Assembly (NCBI RefSeq): GCF_028471945.1
Contig: NZ_CP110128.1
Coordinates: 6,475,001 to 6,539,000, forward strand
DNA: 64,000 nt
Direction: 5' to 3'
From: Pseudomonas sp. WJP1
GTDB taxonomy: Bacteria; Pseudomonadota; Gammaproteobacteria; Pseudomonadales; Pseudomonadaceae
Part shown: positions 63,198 to 64,000 of the stretch, one piece after another
Position numbering within the stretch: position 1 is the first letter of the stretch
How the letters are laid out: each line of letters opens with the position of its first letter
Translations under genes and position numbers: made by a program
The notes under the pieces: model-generated
Told to the model about the DNA's origin: nothing
Databases searched by the model: none
What the model saw: only the letters and a program-made list of their open reading frames with translations

Positions 63198-64000
63198 TTA
63201 AGCCGCATCGCGCTTGGCGTCGTTGCGGTAGGCTTCTACCGCCGCGATCAAGGCCCGAAGAATCTCGGCACTCTCGCCGATTACCGACAGGTCGGCCCGT
63301 TTGATCATGTCGCAGCCCGGGTCGAGGTTGATCGCCACCACCTTGTCGCAGGCACCGATGCCCTGCAGGTGCTGGATCGCCCCGGAAATCCCCACCGCTA
63401 CGTAGACCCGCGCGGTAACCCAGGTGCCGGACGCGCCGACCTGACGGTCGCGGGCCATGAAGCCATCGTCCACCGCCACCCGCGAGGCGCCTTCGGTGGC
63501 GCCAAGGGCCGCGGCGGTCTGGTGGAACAAGTCCCAATCCTTGACCCCGTTGCCGCCGGAGAAAATGAACTCGGCCTCGGCCATGGGAATCGCCGCCGGG
63601 TCCACCGCCACCGCGCCCAGATCCTCGATGCGCGAGAGACTGCGCGCGATGGTTGTGGATAACTCGACTGGCAAGACTTCGTGACGGGTTTCGCTGACCG
63701 GTTCGGCACATTCGACGGCGGCCAGGATCAACCGCGCAACCGGACGCGCCAGGTCTTGCAAGCCGGCACCGGCGCGGCCGATGCACTCCTGGTCCTTGAC
63801 CTGCCAGACCCGCGTGGCCGGACGTTCGCCCAGGGCCGCGGCAAAGCGCCGACCCAATTCGCCACCGCCGCTGCGACTGTCCGGCAGCAGCCAGTGACGC
63901 GGGCTGAACTGGTTATCCACAGCCCGCAGACCCTGCACCCGTTGTTCCGGTGCATAACCACTGAACTCGTCGCCTTCGAGCACCAGCAAGCGATCGACGC
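63198..64000 (-). CDS. etfA: Electron transfer flavoprotein alpha subunit (5' end outside window)
   Basis: The C-terminal 267 residues are visible. The FAD-binding domain is clear: IFSGGNGVKDWDLFHQTAAALGATEGASRVAVDDGF, DRQVGASG, VYVAVGISGAIQHLQG and VVAINLDPGCDMIKRADLSVIG, as in EtfA. The N-terminal part continues past base 64000. It is 15 nt upstream of etfB on the same strand. TTATCCACA-type sites at 63654 and 63913 fall in its coding sequence and are probably chance. Confidence 0.88.
   Translation of the reverse strand, partial: VDRLLVLEGDEFSGYAPEQRVQGLRAVDNQFSPRHWLLPDSRSGGGELGRRFAAALGERPATRVWQVKDQECIGRAGAGLQDLARPVARLILAAVECAEPVSETRHEVLPVELSTTIARSLSRIEDLGAVAVDPAAIPMAEAEFIFSGGNGVKDWDLFHQTAAALGATEGASRVAVDDGFMARDRQVGASGTWVTARVYVAVGISGAIQHLQGIGACDKVVAINLDPGCDMIKRADLSVIGESAEILRALIAAVEAYRNDAKRDAA

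Noticed and set aside
62704-63921. Extra TTATCCACA-type sites in etfB and etfA
   Set aside because: Single sites inside coding sequence, not paired with the TGATCA motif; treated as chance.

Overview
The window is a stretch of a Pseudomonas chromosome, most likely from the P. fluorescens group. The evidence is the high-GC coding style, at least 14 copies of the Pseudomonas REP/BIME repeat (GTAGGAGCGAGC...), and a gene order that I recall as matching two blocks of the P. aeruginosa PAO1 map: biotin genes to creBCD, then sarcosine/glycine betaine genes. These blocks sit side by side here, joined near 40-41 kb. The synteny is from memory, not from a search.

Layout. 1-5.1 kb: two paralogous ~600-residue acyl-CoA dehydrogenases (the first cut by the window edge) flanking a membrane diguanylate cyclase, then a small conserved gene. 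5.2-9.8 kb: biotin genes bioB-F-H-C-D, with bioF to bioD overlapping end to start. 9.9-22.7 kb: comF, a modE-type regulator, a Tat-exported PhoX phosphatase, srkA, rarD, a GcvR-like double-ACT protein, malate synthase G (glcB), a lone receiver protein, and a CBS/nucleotidyltransferase plus DEDDh exonuclease pair. 22.9-28.4 kb: a sigma/anti-sigma/TonB receptor iron-uptake set (probably fiuI-fiuR-fiuA) with a PepSY protein. 28.6-30.8 kb: an MFS transporter with a clear promoter/operator, and a glutathione S-transferase. 33.0-36.6 kb: creBCD. 38.6-41.5 kb: small envelope or secreted proteins and an acyltransferase.

41.6-55.6 kb is the choline/glycine betaine/sarcosine C1 catabolism region: gbcA and gbcB (diverging), ltaE, then glyA-soxBDAG-purU-fdhA on one strand. 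Betaine is demethylated to sarcosine and then glycine. The released formaldehyde and one-carbon folate units are handled by FdhA, PurU and GlyA. etfA/etfB at 62.4-64 kb probably carry electrons from dimethylglycine dehydrogenation.

The most unusual content is accessory. (1) There are five miniature RHS genes at 30.9, 32.1, 36.7, 37.7 and 59.4 kb. Four share an alignable 112-residue RHS core at the N-terminus; the fifth is a diverged relative. Each is fused to an unrelated, often AT-rich C-terminal tail. Each is preceded at 66-81 nt by the same 16-bp palindrome (CTAKCAGTTCTGATAG). One copy arose by tandem duplication that dragged along the end of the GST gene, and it now has two frameshifts. 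(2) Downstream of gbcA lies a 1.45-kb tandem array of about 0.5-kb units, each with paired DnaA-box-like TTATCCACA sites around a TGATCA...TTATTG motif. Two units carry degraded pieces of the gbcA 3' end. Next to the array are an AT-rich PI-PLC-like gene with Ig/FnIII-like repeats and the fifth mini-RHS gene. (3) A likely structured RNA ending in an intrinsic terminator lies just upstream of a secreted-protein gene at 40.8 kb.

No tRNA, rRNA, CRISPR array or transposase gene was seen.
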